A stretch of DNA of 64,000 nucleotides from Cololabis saira (GCF_033807715.1 NC_084591.1:43550868-43614867), one strand, 5' to 3'; positions 1 through 12,321 are shown, counted from the first letter of the stretch. The notes: generated by a model not told the origin, from the letters alone. Numbers and translations are program-made.

Positions 1-254
1 GTAAAAGAGAGAATTGAACAAATTTGATCCTTTTCTCCTTAGACAGGTTTTTCTGTGATCATTTACTTTTTCCTCTTTTCATTGGTGAAGGACTTTCAGT
101 TGTCTCTCTCTGTAATTAGGTTGTTTCATTTGCAGACAGTGACATGTACTGTCTCACGCCTGATTGAGAATGCTGCGCATTCATGGGTGACCTTTAAATT
201 AACCACACACACATTTGAATTTCAAAATAACAGTTCTGGACCTCTGTTCTGTAC

Positions 255-3200
255 CTGAGTGTCCCGGCTAAACACGCCCACAAGTTTGTCAGGTCTTCTG
301 GTCTGGGTCTGGACCCCAGTGTGATGGTACTCTGCTCCGGTCAGCCGGTGTCTGTAACCGCCCAGCATGGCCTTCTGCTGGTGGGAGCGCTCGATCTCCA
401 CCACCAACTCCTGGACCCTGCCCTCATCTGGAAATCAGAAAAAACAATTAAAGCTGCAAGCAGCGATGAACGTCGCACCCTCGCACCCTTGTGCACGTTC
501 AGGCTGCAGTGGAAGCGCTTGTATGACTTGATGTAGATTCTTCAGACCTGGACATTTAGTGGATGACACCACCCACGACTCTCTATGTCAAACCATTCAA
601 AAGTTATGGCAGAAAGTAGGAAGTATCAGATATCGACCAATCAGAAGAAGGGGCGGGGCTAATTTGCACCAATTAAGTTCAAGGACTCAAAACCGAGTCC
701 GATGACACCACCCACGCGTCTTTATGTCAAACTATTCAAAGGTTATGGCAGAAAGTAGGACGCTTTTGACTGGGTGCATATTACAGTTCGGGTGAAGAAG
801 CGGCCGAAGAAATTGTATACATTTCGCCAAAATTACACGATTAATTAAAAATGGCCGACTTCCTGTTGGGTTTCGGCCATGGCGCCAAGAGACTTTTCTT
901 TAAGTTCCGACATGATACAGGTGTGCACCGATTTTCGTGCATGTACGTCAAACCGTATTGTGGGGCTTGAGGCACAAAGTTTTCTAGGGGGCGCTGTTGA
1001 GCCATTAGGCCACACCCATTAATGCAAACCATTAAATATCACATTTTTCCTCAGGCCTGGCTTGCGTGCAAAATTTGGTGACTTTTAGGGCACGTTTAGG
1101 GGGAAAAAAAGGTCCGCATTTCGTCGGAAGAAAAATAACAATTCCTACAGATACAATAGAGCCTTCGCACTGTAAGTGCTCGGGCCCTAATAATACAACG
1201 CAATATTAACTGAGCACTGCTCAGACATAGATCAGCAGTGGATGTAAAGTTCATCATCATTTAGACAAGTGTTTAAGTCCTTCTGCGTCTGCAGTGAGCA
1301 TCACCATGACTCTTTAAAGCAGCGCTGGGGAACCCTGCTCCTCCACTGGGCTGCATGTTTTAGTTGCATCAACACACCTGATTCTAATGAATGCTCATCC
1401 TCAGCTTGTCATCCAGGTCTGAACAAGTCTGCTGATGACACAGTCATTTGTATCAGGGTGGAAACATCTAAAACATGCAGGACAGCGCTCCTCTGTGGCT
1501 TTGAAGACACTCACTGACCGTTACAGCAACTCATAAGTTCCCCTTCTCATAAAAACTGATTAAGTATTGCCTTGAACTGAACTGAAGAATGCATTCAAAA
1601 ATAGTCTGCGCTATTAGTAACTGAACTTGAGTCTATTTATCAAATTTGAAATAAGCACAAATGTATTGCTAAATATGAGTTTTTCAGAATTTAGTTCATA
1701 CATTTAATTGTCACATTCTTCATGCTTATTATGTTTTCTTGTACTTCTGGCCCTGACGCAGCCTTCCTTATAGTGCTTAATAATAACTCAAATGTTAAAA
1801 TATATGTTTGACTTGACATAATTTCTTCTTTGTGATACATTTATCGTTTGAAAAAATTCTTAATACTTTTTTTCTCTTTCCTTAAAATGGTGTTGTGAAT
1901 TCTTAGAATATTGTATATTTTTTTTAATAAAAATCTAAAACAATAGTCTAATTGGAGCTTATTATGAAACTGAACTGAACAAATACTAATGATTACTATC
2001 AGTTTTAACTGAATAAGTTCAGTTCTTGACACATTACTGTACATGTCTAGGGAATTCCTCTCTCTGAACTGATGCAGAATAAGCAAACTTGGATTTTCTA
2101 AATGTTCAAACGTGTCATGTTGTGAAGCACCAAGTTGAATACAGTCTTTTTATGGAGATGTCAGCCTGTATTTCACTTTCATTGTTCTGGGTCTGTAGCT
2201 GAGGGGAGATGAGTGACTCTTTGTATTAGGTGTTGCATCCTTCATATTCTATTTAGATGATCTTTGTATTTAGAGATGTGTTTGAAGGCCAAATTGGTCC
2301 ACATTTATCCTGCTTTGTGCTTCAAACATATTCATTTAAACCTACATTGACTGACAGTCAAACTGACACACGTCACTGATGAACCCTAACTTAAATGAGG
2401 CACGATAGCTAACATTTCAAACTGCATGCCGAAATGTTTTACATACACACCCAGTGCTGAGTATATTTCCCAGAGTACATTGCAAAAGGCTTCACACCTG
2501 TTTGGACCTGGACAGTGAGAACATCTGGCATGCTGTCGTGCTCTGGGGGGTGGACGAGACGGAGAGGATGGGAGCGCGGCTCCGTGGAGCTCAGCTCCAT
2601 CCGCGTGGAGCTGTGAGGACGGATACCGAGCTCCATCAAGCTCTGCTGCTCCTCCAGGACTCTTCCTGAAAAACAACCACTGTGTGACTGACTCTGCACT
2701 AATTAGCTCAGTTCTGTTTCACATGAAATTTACATGAAGACGCATTTAAACATGAAGCGAGAAACTGGAGAAATCCATGCACGTACTTTGATGAATATTG
2801 GACAAACAGTATTTGTATACTGTATGTGGGACTAATAAATACAACAATAAAATGTTAAAGTCAAACAGCATTGTGACTTTCAGTGGGAACAAATGTGACC
2901 TGTACTGAAAAAAATCACTACCAGTGGTCAAGAAGACTATAGAAGCACTATGCAGGCCATTTACATGTTTTTCTTCCAGAATTGTTATTAAATTGTATGA
3001 TTTGTTTTATTATAAAATCATGCAAATTATGTTCAGAGCAACATCAAAAATGCTCCCTGACTCAATACAGAGGTTTTTTTCAATTCAGGAGACTCCGTAT
3101 AATCTTAGAGGTGTCTGCAATTTTACTGTACAAAAAGCTAAAAAAGGAATGAAAGGACAAATTCTGGAATGATGCCAACATAAATTTAAAAACATGTCAT

Positions 3201-6200
3201 TCTCTTTTGGTTTTTAAGCTATTTTTGAAGCTTATAAGTGCGATTGACTATCTGTTAATGTTTCTTTGCTTTTCTGTTGTTTCTTTGCCTTTTGTTGTTT
3301 CTTTGCTTTTCTATTCTCTTTTTGGTTTTCTGGAGGTCGGTAGCCACAAAAAGAAAGTTGGTAATATAGGATAGGCTTTTATAAGCAGTTTGCTTCAGCC
3401 TATGTCTTTTCAGTCATTGTTCAACACATGATTATTAGTTTTGTGTGAAATGTTAATGCTGTGCACAATGTTTTTTGGCGTTGTTTTTGTGTCGTCATAA
3501 CTGAATAAACTTCATTCATTTGTTCAATTGCTGCCTTTAAAAATATAATTAATTCACTAAAGAAAGTACATTAGTGTTAGACAGTATGAAAACACATTCT
3601 TATGGACCTTCCCTTTGCAGGCGTTTTGCAGGCATTTGAGTAGTTAGTTGCAACTTACTACCCTCTACTTTACGCTCACCACGGGCTGTGTTGGGTTTAT
3701 TTTGACTAATGAGTGTCAAGGCTGAGATATAGACTTAAGTCTTAACACAATTAAAGTGATCTGAGAAAAGAGCCTCACCATCCAGAGAGAGTTGCAGCAC
3801 CTCCACAGGAACTCGGAGCTCTGAGGCGAGGTGGCGCTTCAGCTCCTGAATGTTGTGTCCGATGGGGAACGCCACAGTCACCACATGGCCCTCTGGTTCC
3901 AGCACCACTTTCACTACCAGCACAAAGAGAGCAGGTATGTACTTAACTTTGATTGGTTGAAGCTTTAGCGTATGGAGTTTGCATCTCCTTATTGTGCCGG
4001 TGAAGGCTTTCTCTGGGTAATCTGGAACCGTCTCCAATTCTTGGGTTAATTGAAGACTCTGGATTGGTCCTAGACATGAATACGGGTGGATAGTAACCTA
4101 TTCAAAGAGTAGCTGACATCTCATTTCAAGTCAGACTACCCCCTAGCCATGTTTGAACAAGACAAAGCAGGTGAAGAGAAAGTCTTTATTAATACCTGGA
4201 ATTATATTGCTTTTCATAAATTCAATACTGACAGAACAATTGTTTTATGTCTTAGTTCAGAGTTTCATCAGGTCTATAATGGGTTTCTAATCTCGCAAAT
4301 CTTTTTCATTTCTCAAAAAATGTAGTCCATTAACTTCTCAGAACATGACTAATTTATTCATAAATCTTTAATTTTAGAGAATAGAGTAGAGTAATTTAAT
4401 ATCTCAGACAGCCATCTTGGTCCCAGCTGATAGATCTTTGACAAAAAAATGATCCTGCTGTCAGTTTCACGGCACACATCAGGAACTTTACTGCCTCCAT
4501 ATCTAATTACAGTTCCCAACAGCCTGCCTATATCCATCCCTCCATTTGTCAATCCCTCCATGCCCATGTTTATTCCATGCCTTCATATTTTATCAATTCA
4601 TTCAAATTCAACTGAACAAAACTGAAAATGACACTTGCATGACAAATGCAAATGAGTCGGACTGTAAACGGATCAGCCAGAGTGAACCAACTTTCAAAGT
4701 TTTTCCTTTCACGTACAGTATATCATCAGTGAACTTATTTCATTTCATCTGCATTACCACTTCCAATTCACTCACAATTTGCATTTACAATTTTGGAGGC
4801 AAGAAATGTTTTAACCAATTCAAAAAATGAACTGACGTGTGAGGCATGGAACAAGTGAAGCGGTTGTTGTTGCTGATCGGGGTATCCGTCTAACCCGGGG
4901 GTCGGCAACCCGCGGCTCTAGAGCCGCATGTGGCTCTTTAGCGCCGCCCTAGTGGCTCCTGGAGCTTTTTCAAAACTGTTAAGGTTTTTTTTCATTTTTT
5001 TCTTCATTTTTTTCTCTTTATTTTCTCTTTTTTCCCCTTTTTTCTTTTTTTTTCTTCTTTTTCTTTTTTTCCCTTTTTTATCTTTTTTTCTTCCTTTTTC
5101 CTTTCTTTTTTAATATCGACATTTCAACTTTTTTCTAGACATTTTGACTATTTCCTCGACATTTCGACTTTTTTCTCAACATTTCGACTTTTTTCTCAAC
5201 ATTTCGACTTTTTTCTCGACATTTCGCCTTTCGCCGGTTGCCTTCATTCTAAGGCTCATACAGGACTGTCTCAGAAAATTTGAATATTGTGATAAAGTTC
5301 TTTATTTTCTGTAATGCAATTAAAAAAACTAAAATGTCATACATTCTGGATTCATTACAAATCAACTGAAATATTGCAAGCCTTTTATTATTTTAATATT
5401 GCTGATTATGACTTACAGTTTAAGATTAAGATTCCCAGAATATTCAAATTTTTTGAGACAGGATATTTGAGTTTTCTTAAGCTGTAAGCCATGATCAGCA
5501 ATATTAAAATAATAAAAGACTTGCAATATTTCAGTTGATTTGTAATGAATCCAGAATGTATGACATTTTTGCATTACAGAAAATAAAGGACTTTATCACA
5601 ATATTCTAATTTTCTGAGACGGTCCTGTACAAGATATTTAGTTTTTTGCGGCTCCAGACATATTTGTTTTTTGTGTTTTCGGTCCAATATGGCTCTTTCA
5701 ACATTTTGGGTTGCTGACCCCTGCTCTAGTTTTAACCCGAACCCCAACCATAACCCTACCCCCCTAAAGACTCACCTGTAGCTGTGGAGCTTCCAACATT
5801 CTCTCTTTCCTCTTCCAGCTGCTCAACATCAACAAGGAACTCCTCCTGAGCTTCTTCCACAGTTTCCAGCACAGCTGACATGTTAACACCACCACATAAT
5901 ACACTTATTTATTCATTTATTTTTCATGTTTTACATGAGAATGATTGTATCGGAGAAAAGTATTTTCTCACCAGTTCCTCCTGAGTTTTCAGTATTTTGA
6001 CTTTCCTGAGTCTCTTGAAGGCTATTTTTGTCTGTGGGGTTTTCAGCTGGAGATCCAGTCTCCTCAGCATCCTGTTGCACATCTGTACAGGGAAAAAGAT
6101 TACACTGATTTTATTGTAATCAAAGAAACCATACATCATTGGTTACTGTTGTTTTTATGATCATTTATTTTATTATTATTATTGTTAGTAATAGTAGTAG

Positions 6201-6432
6201 TGGTAGTAGTAGTAGTAGTAGCAGTAGTAGCAGTGGTAGTAGTAGTAGTAGTAGTGGTTAATAGTAGTAGTAGCCTAATAATAGTAGTAGTAGTAGTAAT
6301 AATAGTAGTAGTAGCAGTAATAGTGGTAGTAGTAGTGGTCAATAGTAGTAGTAGTAGTAGTAGTAGTAGTTTTGGTGTTATTAGAAGTAGTAGTAGTAAT
6401 AGTAATAGTAGGAGTAGTAATAGTAATAGTAG

Positions 6433-6463
<31 letters not shown>

Positions 6464-7214
6464 TCTAGTGTTGCATTGTCATTTAATTTAGGTGCGGTTC
6501 TGTTTAACTGCCCCATGAAGGTCACTGACTCACCAATGGCAGTTGACTCATCAACTAATCATAACTCATAACTCTTGGCCCGAACAAAATAATCCAGGTA
6601 ACGTGGAAAACAGGATAACATTCAAAACTTTTTACATCCTTAGTCCTCTTTTAAAGTTTAGCGCTCATCTCCGTCATGGCAGCAAACTTGCCGAGTCGGC
6701 AAATTGGCTTTAACTGTTAAGGCTGATTTATGGTTCCGCGTTACACCAACGCAGAGCCTACGGCGTAATGTACACGGCGATGCGCACGTACCTTACGCGT
6801 CGCCGCGTACCCTACGGCGTAAGCTCTGCGTCAATTTAACGCGTAACCATAATTCAGGCTTTACAGCCAATCAGCGTTGGCTCACAGCCCTGATGCGTTC
6901 AGGACAGTTGTAAAGTGAGAATTAGCCTACACTGGCCACACAATGCACATTTTATCGTTATTATAGCCTACAATTTACGATGATATATGAACGTCAAAGC
7001 AGCAGAAATTGGCAGAACACCACCTCCCTGTCTCCCTACCTGGAGACAGCTCTCCTGTCCGCTCACCTGTCCGCTCCTCCCCGTCCATCTCCGGGTCGAT
7101 GTGTCCTCCTGGTGAATCTGAGGCAGCTCCACCTGGTTGTGAGCTTACACTCGTGTTGTCTGCCTCTTCTTCCTCTTTAACTCCCTGTTTTGCGTTTTCC
7201 TCCGGCTCCAGCAT
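255..7214 (-). CDS. iqub: IQUB (IQ motif and ubiquitin-like domain protein), N-terminal half, partial
   Basis: Six coding exons read right to left: 7067-7214, 5972-6082, 5776-5874, 3779-3913, 2498-2665 and 255-427. All have AG/GT borders, and every junction is phase 1 except the last donor (phase 0). They give 278 aa; the IQ motifs and C-terminus lie beyond position 1. The first three exons encode an acidic, low-complexity N-terminus, as in human IQUB. The ubiquitin-like fold starts near aa 120 (VKVVLEPEGH) and spans exons 4-5. Exon 6 carries the conserved block LGGYRHRLTGAEYHH, matching human LGGFRHKVTGVEYHN as I recall it. The start ATG (7212-7214) has a good context (GCCATGC). In other vertebrates IQUB is an axonemal protein linked to radial spokes in sperm and cilia. 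Identity is firm from domain order and synteny; exon ends are by eye. Confidence 0.9.
448..1190. repeat. Dispersed repeat, about 0.7 kb, family shared with 17205-17903
   Basis: It begins TTAAAGCTGCAAGCAGCG and ends near CTCGGGCCCTAA. The copy in asb15 intron 5 has the same start, end and interior (both contain CTAGGGGGCGCTGTTGAGCC). The TTAA at the left edge suggests a TTAA-specific element, but I see no clear terminal inverted repeats, so the class is open. It starts only 20 bp from an iqub splice acceptor. Confidence 0.6.
1318..1500. mobile_element. Degenerate non-autonomous hAT element (same family as 27041-27265)
   Basis: Shared landmarks with the intact copy are CATGTTTTAG, CAACACACCTGATTCTAAT, CAGCTTGTCATCCAGG and CATCTAAAAC. 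The outer ends are eroded. It lies in the iqub intron 428-2497. The rest of that intron (about 1500-2497) is AT-rich with nothing else recognised. Confidence 0.55.
2498..3913 (-). CDS. iqub: iqub ubiquitin-like domain exons (3779-3913 and 2498-2665)
   Basis: The first exon encodes VKVVLEPEGHVVTVAFPIGH and on to LQLSLDG. The second continues GRVLEEQQSLMELGI through MPDVLTVQVQT. Together they align end to end with the Ubl region and following segment of human IQUB as I recall it. The intron between them (2666-3778) holds a LINE fragment. Confidence 0.88.
2930..3530 (+). mobile_element. LINE 3' fragment
   Basis: A short frame near 3040-3170 encodes LPDSIQRFFS...YNLRG, the C-terminal tail typical of fish LINE reverse transcriptases. 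A related tail sits at 36303-36640 on the other strand. It ends in GAATAAACTTCATTCATT, an LINE-like 3' end. It lies in an iqub intron. The flanks 2666-2930 and 3530-3778 hold nothing recognisable. Confidence 0.5.
3914..4895. other. iqub intron sequence, nothing recognised
   Basis: AT-rich intronic DNA between the first Ubl exon and a hAT element. No coding similarity, RNA gene or clear repeat was seen. Confidence 0.5.
4896..5723. mobile_element. Non-autonomous hAT element with a nested mariner-like MITE
   Basis: The ends are CGGGGGTCGGCAACC on the left and GCTGACCCCTG on the right, an imperfect terminal inverted repeat. Two further copies lie at 22424-22926 and 25293-25986. The interior carries a pyrimidine-rich tract and 20-bp repeats (TTTCGACTTTTTTCT). 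It is interrupted at 5261-5627 by a different element. The 8-bp flanks are weakly alike (GTCTAACC, CTCTAGTT), so the insertion is old. Confidence 0.7.
5261..5627. mobile_element. Fold-back Tc1/mariner-like MITE inserted at TA
   Basis: The ends CAGGACTGTCTCAG and CTGAGACGGTCCTG are inverted, and the whole 367 bp is an imperfect palindrome. It is flanked by TA on both sides. Removing it and one TA restores the uninterrupted host hAT sequence seen in the other hAT copies. Sister copies: 10983-11349, 19893-20259 and 39824-40203. Confidence 0.75.
6170..6465. repeat. Imperfect (TAG)n trinucleotide repeat
   Basis: About 300 bp of TAG/GTA units with interruptions, inside iqub intron 1. Frames through it give spurious poly-Val, poly-Ser or poly-Leu peptides. 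Confidence 0.9.
6719..6862. mobile_element. Palindromic MITE (family at 50617-50691 and 59137-59225)
   Basis: The left end AAGGCTGATTTATGGTT mirrors the right end AACCATAATTCAGGCTTT. Inner arms (ACGCAGAGCCTACGGCGTA and TACGGCGTAAGCTCTGCGT) also pair. Related copies start with the same 17 bases at 50617 and 59137. Confidence 0.65.
7067..7214 (-). CDS. iqub: iqub coding exon 1 with start codon
   Basis: The ATG at 7212-7214 opens an acidic N-terminus (MLEPEENAKQ...). Two donor sites 27 nt apart are both usable in frame: ACAG|GTGAGC after 7067 and CCAG|GTAGGG after 7040. The first fits the consensus better and is chosen here; using the second adds nine residues. Confidence 0.8.
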
Positions 7215-7691
<477 letters not shown>

Positions 7692-8128
7692 GAGCCAAAA
7701 TACTTTGATTTATTTTGTTTTATTTATTTAAACATATTACTTGATGAATCTCAAACTGAATATGAATTGTCATTCCCCTTATGGTGACGTCATGTTATAC
7801 CTGTCAATCATTCAATCAGTCTTGGTTGGTGGTTGTGATAGAAACCATTATCACCTTCCTGGGTGGTGATTGCACTCAGGTGCGACAGGGGGAAGACAGA
7901 CAGTTTTGGAACGTGCAAGACAGACAGTGGTGTTCAGTCACAGGTTTATGTTTATAAGTTTAAACAGTGGATTTATGTTCGTTTTGAGTGCTGCTGCAAA
8001 TCAAATAAATGGATTGGCATATCCTACCTGGATCCTATGTCATAGCTTTTGAATTTGTTTAAAACACGCGTCCTAACTAAAACCAACCCAGTTGCCCTGC
8101 TGTATACCCTATAGGTGCAGGCTTTACA

Positions 8129-8303
<175 letters not shown>

Positions 8304-8494
8304 GCCTGTACCTATAGGCTATACATGTGTGTGTGTAATCATGAAATGTTCATTCATAATTTCCACAACCCCCATTTGCCTTTTTTTTTAGTGGTTAAAA
8401 AAAAGTGACTCCTATAGCATTTTGGAAACCATGCATGTTTTAAGTCTACGGAATTTTAACAACAAAATTATGTTTTAAAAACAGAATTTTCATG

Positions 8495-9205
8495 TTAAAG
8501 GAGCCGTCTGTAAGAAATGTCCAAAACTGGTACTGCAGTCACTTTCAAAATATTGTTGAGCGGCGTGTACCCTCCCCCTCCTCCCCCCGACCAGAGGTTG
8601 CCAGGTAGGCTGCAGAATGCAGCAGGAACGTAGGCTGCCATGGCTGCGATAATTAGAGCCGAGCTGGCAACCCGGATGCCGAAACAATACTGACTTGGTG
8701 ATTGGGAGATAGGTGGAGGGTGGAGCTTCAGAAACAATACTGACTTGGTGATTGGGAGATAGGTGGAGGGTGGAGCTTTAGAAACAATACTGACTTGGTG
8801 ATTGGGAGATAGGTGGAGGGTGGAGCTTCAGAAACAATACTGACTTGGTGATTGGGAGATAGGTGGAGGGTGGAGCTTCAGAAACAATACTGACTTGGTG
8901 ATTGGGAGATAGGTGGAGGGTGGAGCTTCAGAAACAATACTGACTTGGTGATTGGGAGATAGGTGGAGGGTGGAGCTTCAGAAACAATACTGACTTGGTG
9001 ATTGGGAGATAGGTGGAGGGTGGAGCTTCAACATAAACATCAGTTGAGGGCTGCAACTCCTCTTTTTAAACTGGAATATCCTGGCTTGAGTGCTGTTGTC
9101 AGTGACATAAGTATTTGAAATGAACATGATTTTTAAATGTCTTTTGACATATCGGGGTCATTTTATGATTCGTTTTATTATTGCTCTTACATACAGCTCC
9201 TTTAA
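8495..9205. mobile_element. TTAA-type non-autonomous DNA transposon
   Basis: TTAA occurs at 8495-8498 and 9202-9205. The ends are inverted repeats: TTAAAGGAGCCGTCTGTAAG on the left and CTTACATACAGCTCCTTTAA on the right. The TTAA target fits piggyBac or Kolobok families. It contains the 50-bp tandem array at 8681-9030. Confidence 0.65.
8681..9030. repeat. Minisatellite, seven 50-bp units
   Basis: Units start at 8681, 8731, 8781, 8831, 8881, 8931 and 8981 with GAAACAATACTGACTTGGTG. They are nearly identical (one differs in CTTTA versus CTTCA). No unique spacers occur between units, so it is not a CRISPR array. Confidence 0.97.
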
Positions 9206-9560
9206 ATTTGCAGTTATATTTAGTTTAAAACAATACTAAATTACACTGTAAAGAAAACAATGTTTTGCTGTAATTCCCTTTACGGTTTCTTAATGTTGGG
9301 GTGTACAGAGTTTGTCTGTTATTTCTACGGACATTTTTTACAGTGATGGATCTGTGGTGGGCACAGAGCTGGACTCTCTGGTGTCGGTGGCAGAGAGAAG
9401 GACCCTGGAGAAGACTCTGTTCATCCTGGACAACACCTATATCTATCTATCTTCTTCTCTTCTCTTTTTTCAGCTCAATCCACAGTTATTAATTAGAAGT
9501 ATCTCATCACGGTATTTGTTTTCCATCGTTCTTGTATTTTGATGAGCTGGTCTGCCCCCT
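9206..9560. other. Intergenic DNA with one unexplained coding-like stretch
   Basis: Mostly unremarkable. A short frame around 9340-9440 reads DGSVVGTELDSLVSVAERR and onward like real protein, but I do not recognise it and see no partner exon. Confidence 0.3.
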
Positions 9561-9975
9561 CCTTTTCTCTTCTATACAAGGTTTGCAGGCCAGATCTTCT
9601 GCATGCTGCCCTGCAGTCCCCTCCTCTGACCACCCCAGTGTCTGAGGTCTACACCTGTTTATACAGTTGTGTCTGTAGTACACCGACTAACCATGTATCA
9701 GTAATATGAACATAGAACTCTTAGTTCTCCCTCTCTTTCAGATCTCTCTTTTCCTGCTCTACCCAGCTGGTCTTTGCCAGGAGGGCCCCCCATAGTTTTT
9801 CTCGCCACGGTTTAGCATCAGGTTTTTCTCCCACTAGGGGAGTTCTTACCTGCCATTGTTTATGTAATAATTGCTCAGAGGTTTATGTTCTGGGTCTCTG
9901 GAAAGCACCTAGAGACAACTTGGATTGTAACAGAAGCTACAGTATATCAATAAAAATGAATTGAAATGAATTGAA
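9560..9975 (+). mobile_element. L2-like LINE/SINE 3' tail
   Basis: It shares TTACCTGCCATTGTTTATGT, TCTCTGGAAAGCACCTAGAG and a GAATTGAAATGAATTGAAT tail with the copy at 21120-21450. Such tails are typical 3' ends of teleost L2-clade elements. Nothing was recognised in 9976-10600. Confidence 0.55.
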
Positions 9976-10696
9976 TAATCTGACCTGAGAGATCAAAATC
10001 CACACAAAGTTACAAAGTCTAGTGGGTTTTAAAGTTTCAAACATGCACCTTCATGATTGTGTAAGACACATTTTAATGATACCAAAGTTTATTCCAAAAT
10101 GGATATCATTTCAACGCAGCCACCTATCACTAAACAATTACCATAAACGCAAGCGTGCATGCGCGCATGTGCATGCACATGCACATGCACACATTTAATC
10201 CTAAAATTAATTTCTTTCATTCAGTATGTCAACAACGCTGGTGTTTCTGCTCTAAAAATAACATCACAACAATCCCACAACACAAGAATGTGTATCAGAA
10301 AAACCTTGTCAGAAGTGTTTTATCACATTCAAATGTTGTTACAGAGATGACACAGGGCCTGTTCCTGTGTTGCCGTGCTGGTTTCAACTCAGCCAAAACT
10401 TTATGACAACATTTGTGTCTCATATTTCTTTGTGAAATTAGCAGGGAAAAAATAGACCGGACTGATTCTATTTTCCATGAAACAATAGACACAGGACTTC
10501 TTTGCAGCTTGAGTTCATTGGCCTGTGGGACCTCAAAAGTGGGATTCCCACCAAACACGTAAAAGATTTGGCTGAGCTCACACATGCAACCTGGCTATAT
10601 TTATACAAACCCCACAGGGCCGGCGTCCAGTCCAGGCCTCTTGTTGTGCCGCTGCAGGCAGCGATGCAAGGCATCTGAAAGCAGGTCATGCAATCA

Positions 10697-10755
10697 TATA
10701 AAAGCACTCAGAGCAGAGTTTGACCCATCTGTTGGGCTGATCACACACCTGATAG
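10697..10755 (+). promoter_or_regulatory. asb15: asb15 copy 1 TATA box and non-coding first exon
   Basis: TATAAAAG at 10697-10704 is followed about 50 bp later by a strong donor, GATAG|GTGAGAA, after 10755. Copy 2 has the same arrangement (28159 and 28271). The transcription start is inferred near 10725-10730; the first acceptor downstream is at 12320. An AT-rich CTATATTTATA at about 10593 resembles a MEF2 site without being exact. Confidence 0.5.
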
Positions 10756-10982
10756 GTGAGAATTCTTTGCTTCATTTGTAGAGATGCAAAGAGGGTCTGA
10801 TTTAAAAGAATGTTATTCCTGGATACTTGCATTAGGGTTAGGATTGTTCACGCCTGATGGCAGTAAGTTGTGAACTTTAAAACTAGAAACAATGATTTTT
10901 TTTTTTGTCTGAATATGTGTGGATGGGCTGCTTGTTTTTGTGTCTGTTTGTTTTGTTTTATTTTATTTTAGATATGTATATA

Positions 10983-11349
10983 CAGGACTGTCTCAGAAAA
11001 TTAGAATATTGTGATAAAGTTCTTTATTTTCTGTAATGCAATTAAAAAAACAAAAAAGTCATACATTCTAGATTCATTACAAATCAACTGAAATATTGCA
11101 AGCCTTTTATTATTTTAATATTGCTGATTATGGTTTACAGTTTAAGATTAAGATTCCCAGAATATTCAAATTTTTTGAGATAGGATATTTGAGTTTTCTT
11201 AAGCTGTAAGCCATGATCAGCAATATTAAAATAATAAAAGGCTTGCAATATTTCAGTTGATTTTTAATGAATCCAGAATGTATGACATTTTTGTTTTTGT
11301 AATTGCATTACAGAAAATCACAATATTCTAATTTTCTGAGACAGTCCTG
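10983..11349. mobile_element. Fold-back Tc1/mariner-like MITE
   Basis: The ends CAGGACTGTCTCAG and CTGAGACAGTCCTG are flanked by TA on both sides; 367 bp, palindromic. It lies in asb15 copy 1 intron 1. The rest of that intron (11350-12320) shows nothing else recognisable. Confidence 0.75.
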
Positions 11350-12321
11350 TATTTTGCATTGGCTTTTAGTAGTCATTGCTTTTATTGGTACAAAAGGATC
11401 CCTAAATTATAAAACAAAAGACAATATAATATTTTTCTTTTTTAATAACTTATTTGTATAAGTATGGTGTAATTTGGTATCAATTAAAAGAAAATCAGAA
11501 ATTACTCTCAAAGAAAAGTGCAGTACAACATCATGGATATCATGTTCCTTAATCTTCACATACTTTGACTTAATCACTTTCCTGTGAATAAGTTTCACTC
11601 ATATTTTGTCCAGTGTCTTGTGCAGCCACCAGGATTAAATTGTAATCTATGGTGGATAGGTAGTGTTGCTTGGGAGCAGGTTCCAGTTGAGACAGCAGTG
11701 GAGACTTTTGGTCTGAATTTTGAATGTTGTCTCTGGGTACTCAGTGTGGGTGTTTTTGATGGACTGGTAACCTGTCCAGTGTGTATTCTGCCTTTTGTCT
11801 GGGCACAGATAGCCTCCAACAGACACTAAATATATAATGTAGATACAGATACGACTGTATAACTATTTCAGTATGGCTCAAAATGGTAAAGATGTTGTCT
11901 AGAAGATGCAAATCTACCAAACTAAGTGTTTAACCCATTACAGGGCAAATAACCATATTTGGTAACTTCAAATGTCAGTTCAAAAACCCTCAAGAACTGA
12001 CATTTTCAAATGTCAAGTATTTTATTTACTGATCAATAAAGAGAAAACTTTGTCAACAATAAAAATGATAATTTGCTCAGGAAATAAAACAAATGGCAAA
12101 CTCCTTAAATATTTTTGTAACAGAATTCATAAGGATGTTGGTGAGTACTTTAAGATCCTCATCATTATTTCAGGAGTTGGTAGAACCTAGTTCACATCAA
12201 GAGCTGAATCCACATTGGACTCAGAGTCCCAAAATCTCCAAAAAGTTCAATATTGTAGTTTAATGTATGTACATTTGTAGTAACATGTTAAAAAAAATGC
12301 AAGATGCCTATTTCCTGCAGA

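Noticed and set aside
4928..5113. Phe-rich frame resembling a membrane protein
   Set aside because: It is a translation of the pyrimidine-rich interior of a hAT element; similar frames at 22700-22894 and 25629-25905.
6136..6571. 129-residue poly-Leu/Thr and poly-Val/Ser frames on both strands
   Set aside because: They come from the TAG trinucleotide repeat in an iqub intron.
8681..9030. Possible CRISPR array
   Set aside because: The 50-bp units are contiguous with no unique spacers, and the genome is a fish.
12304..12321. Upstream in-frame ATG for asb15 copy 1
   Set aside because: It lies before a good splice acceptor (TTTCCTGCAG), so it is intronic; ATG at 12322 matches the family N-terminus.
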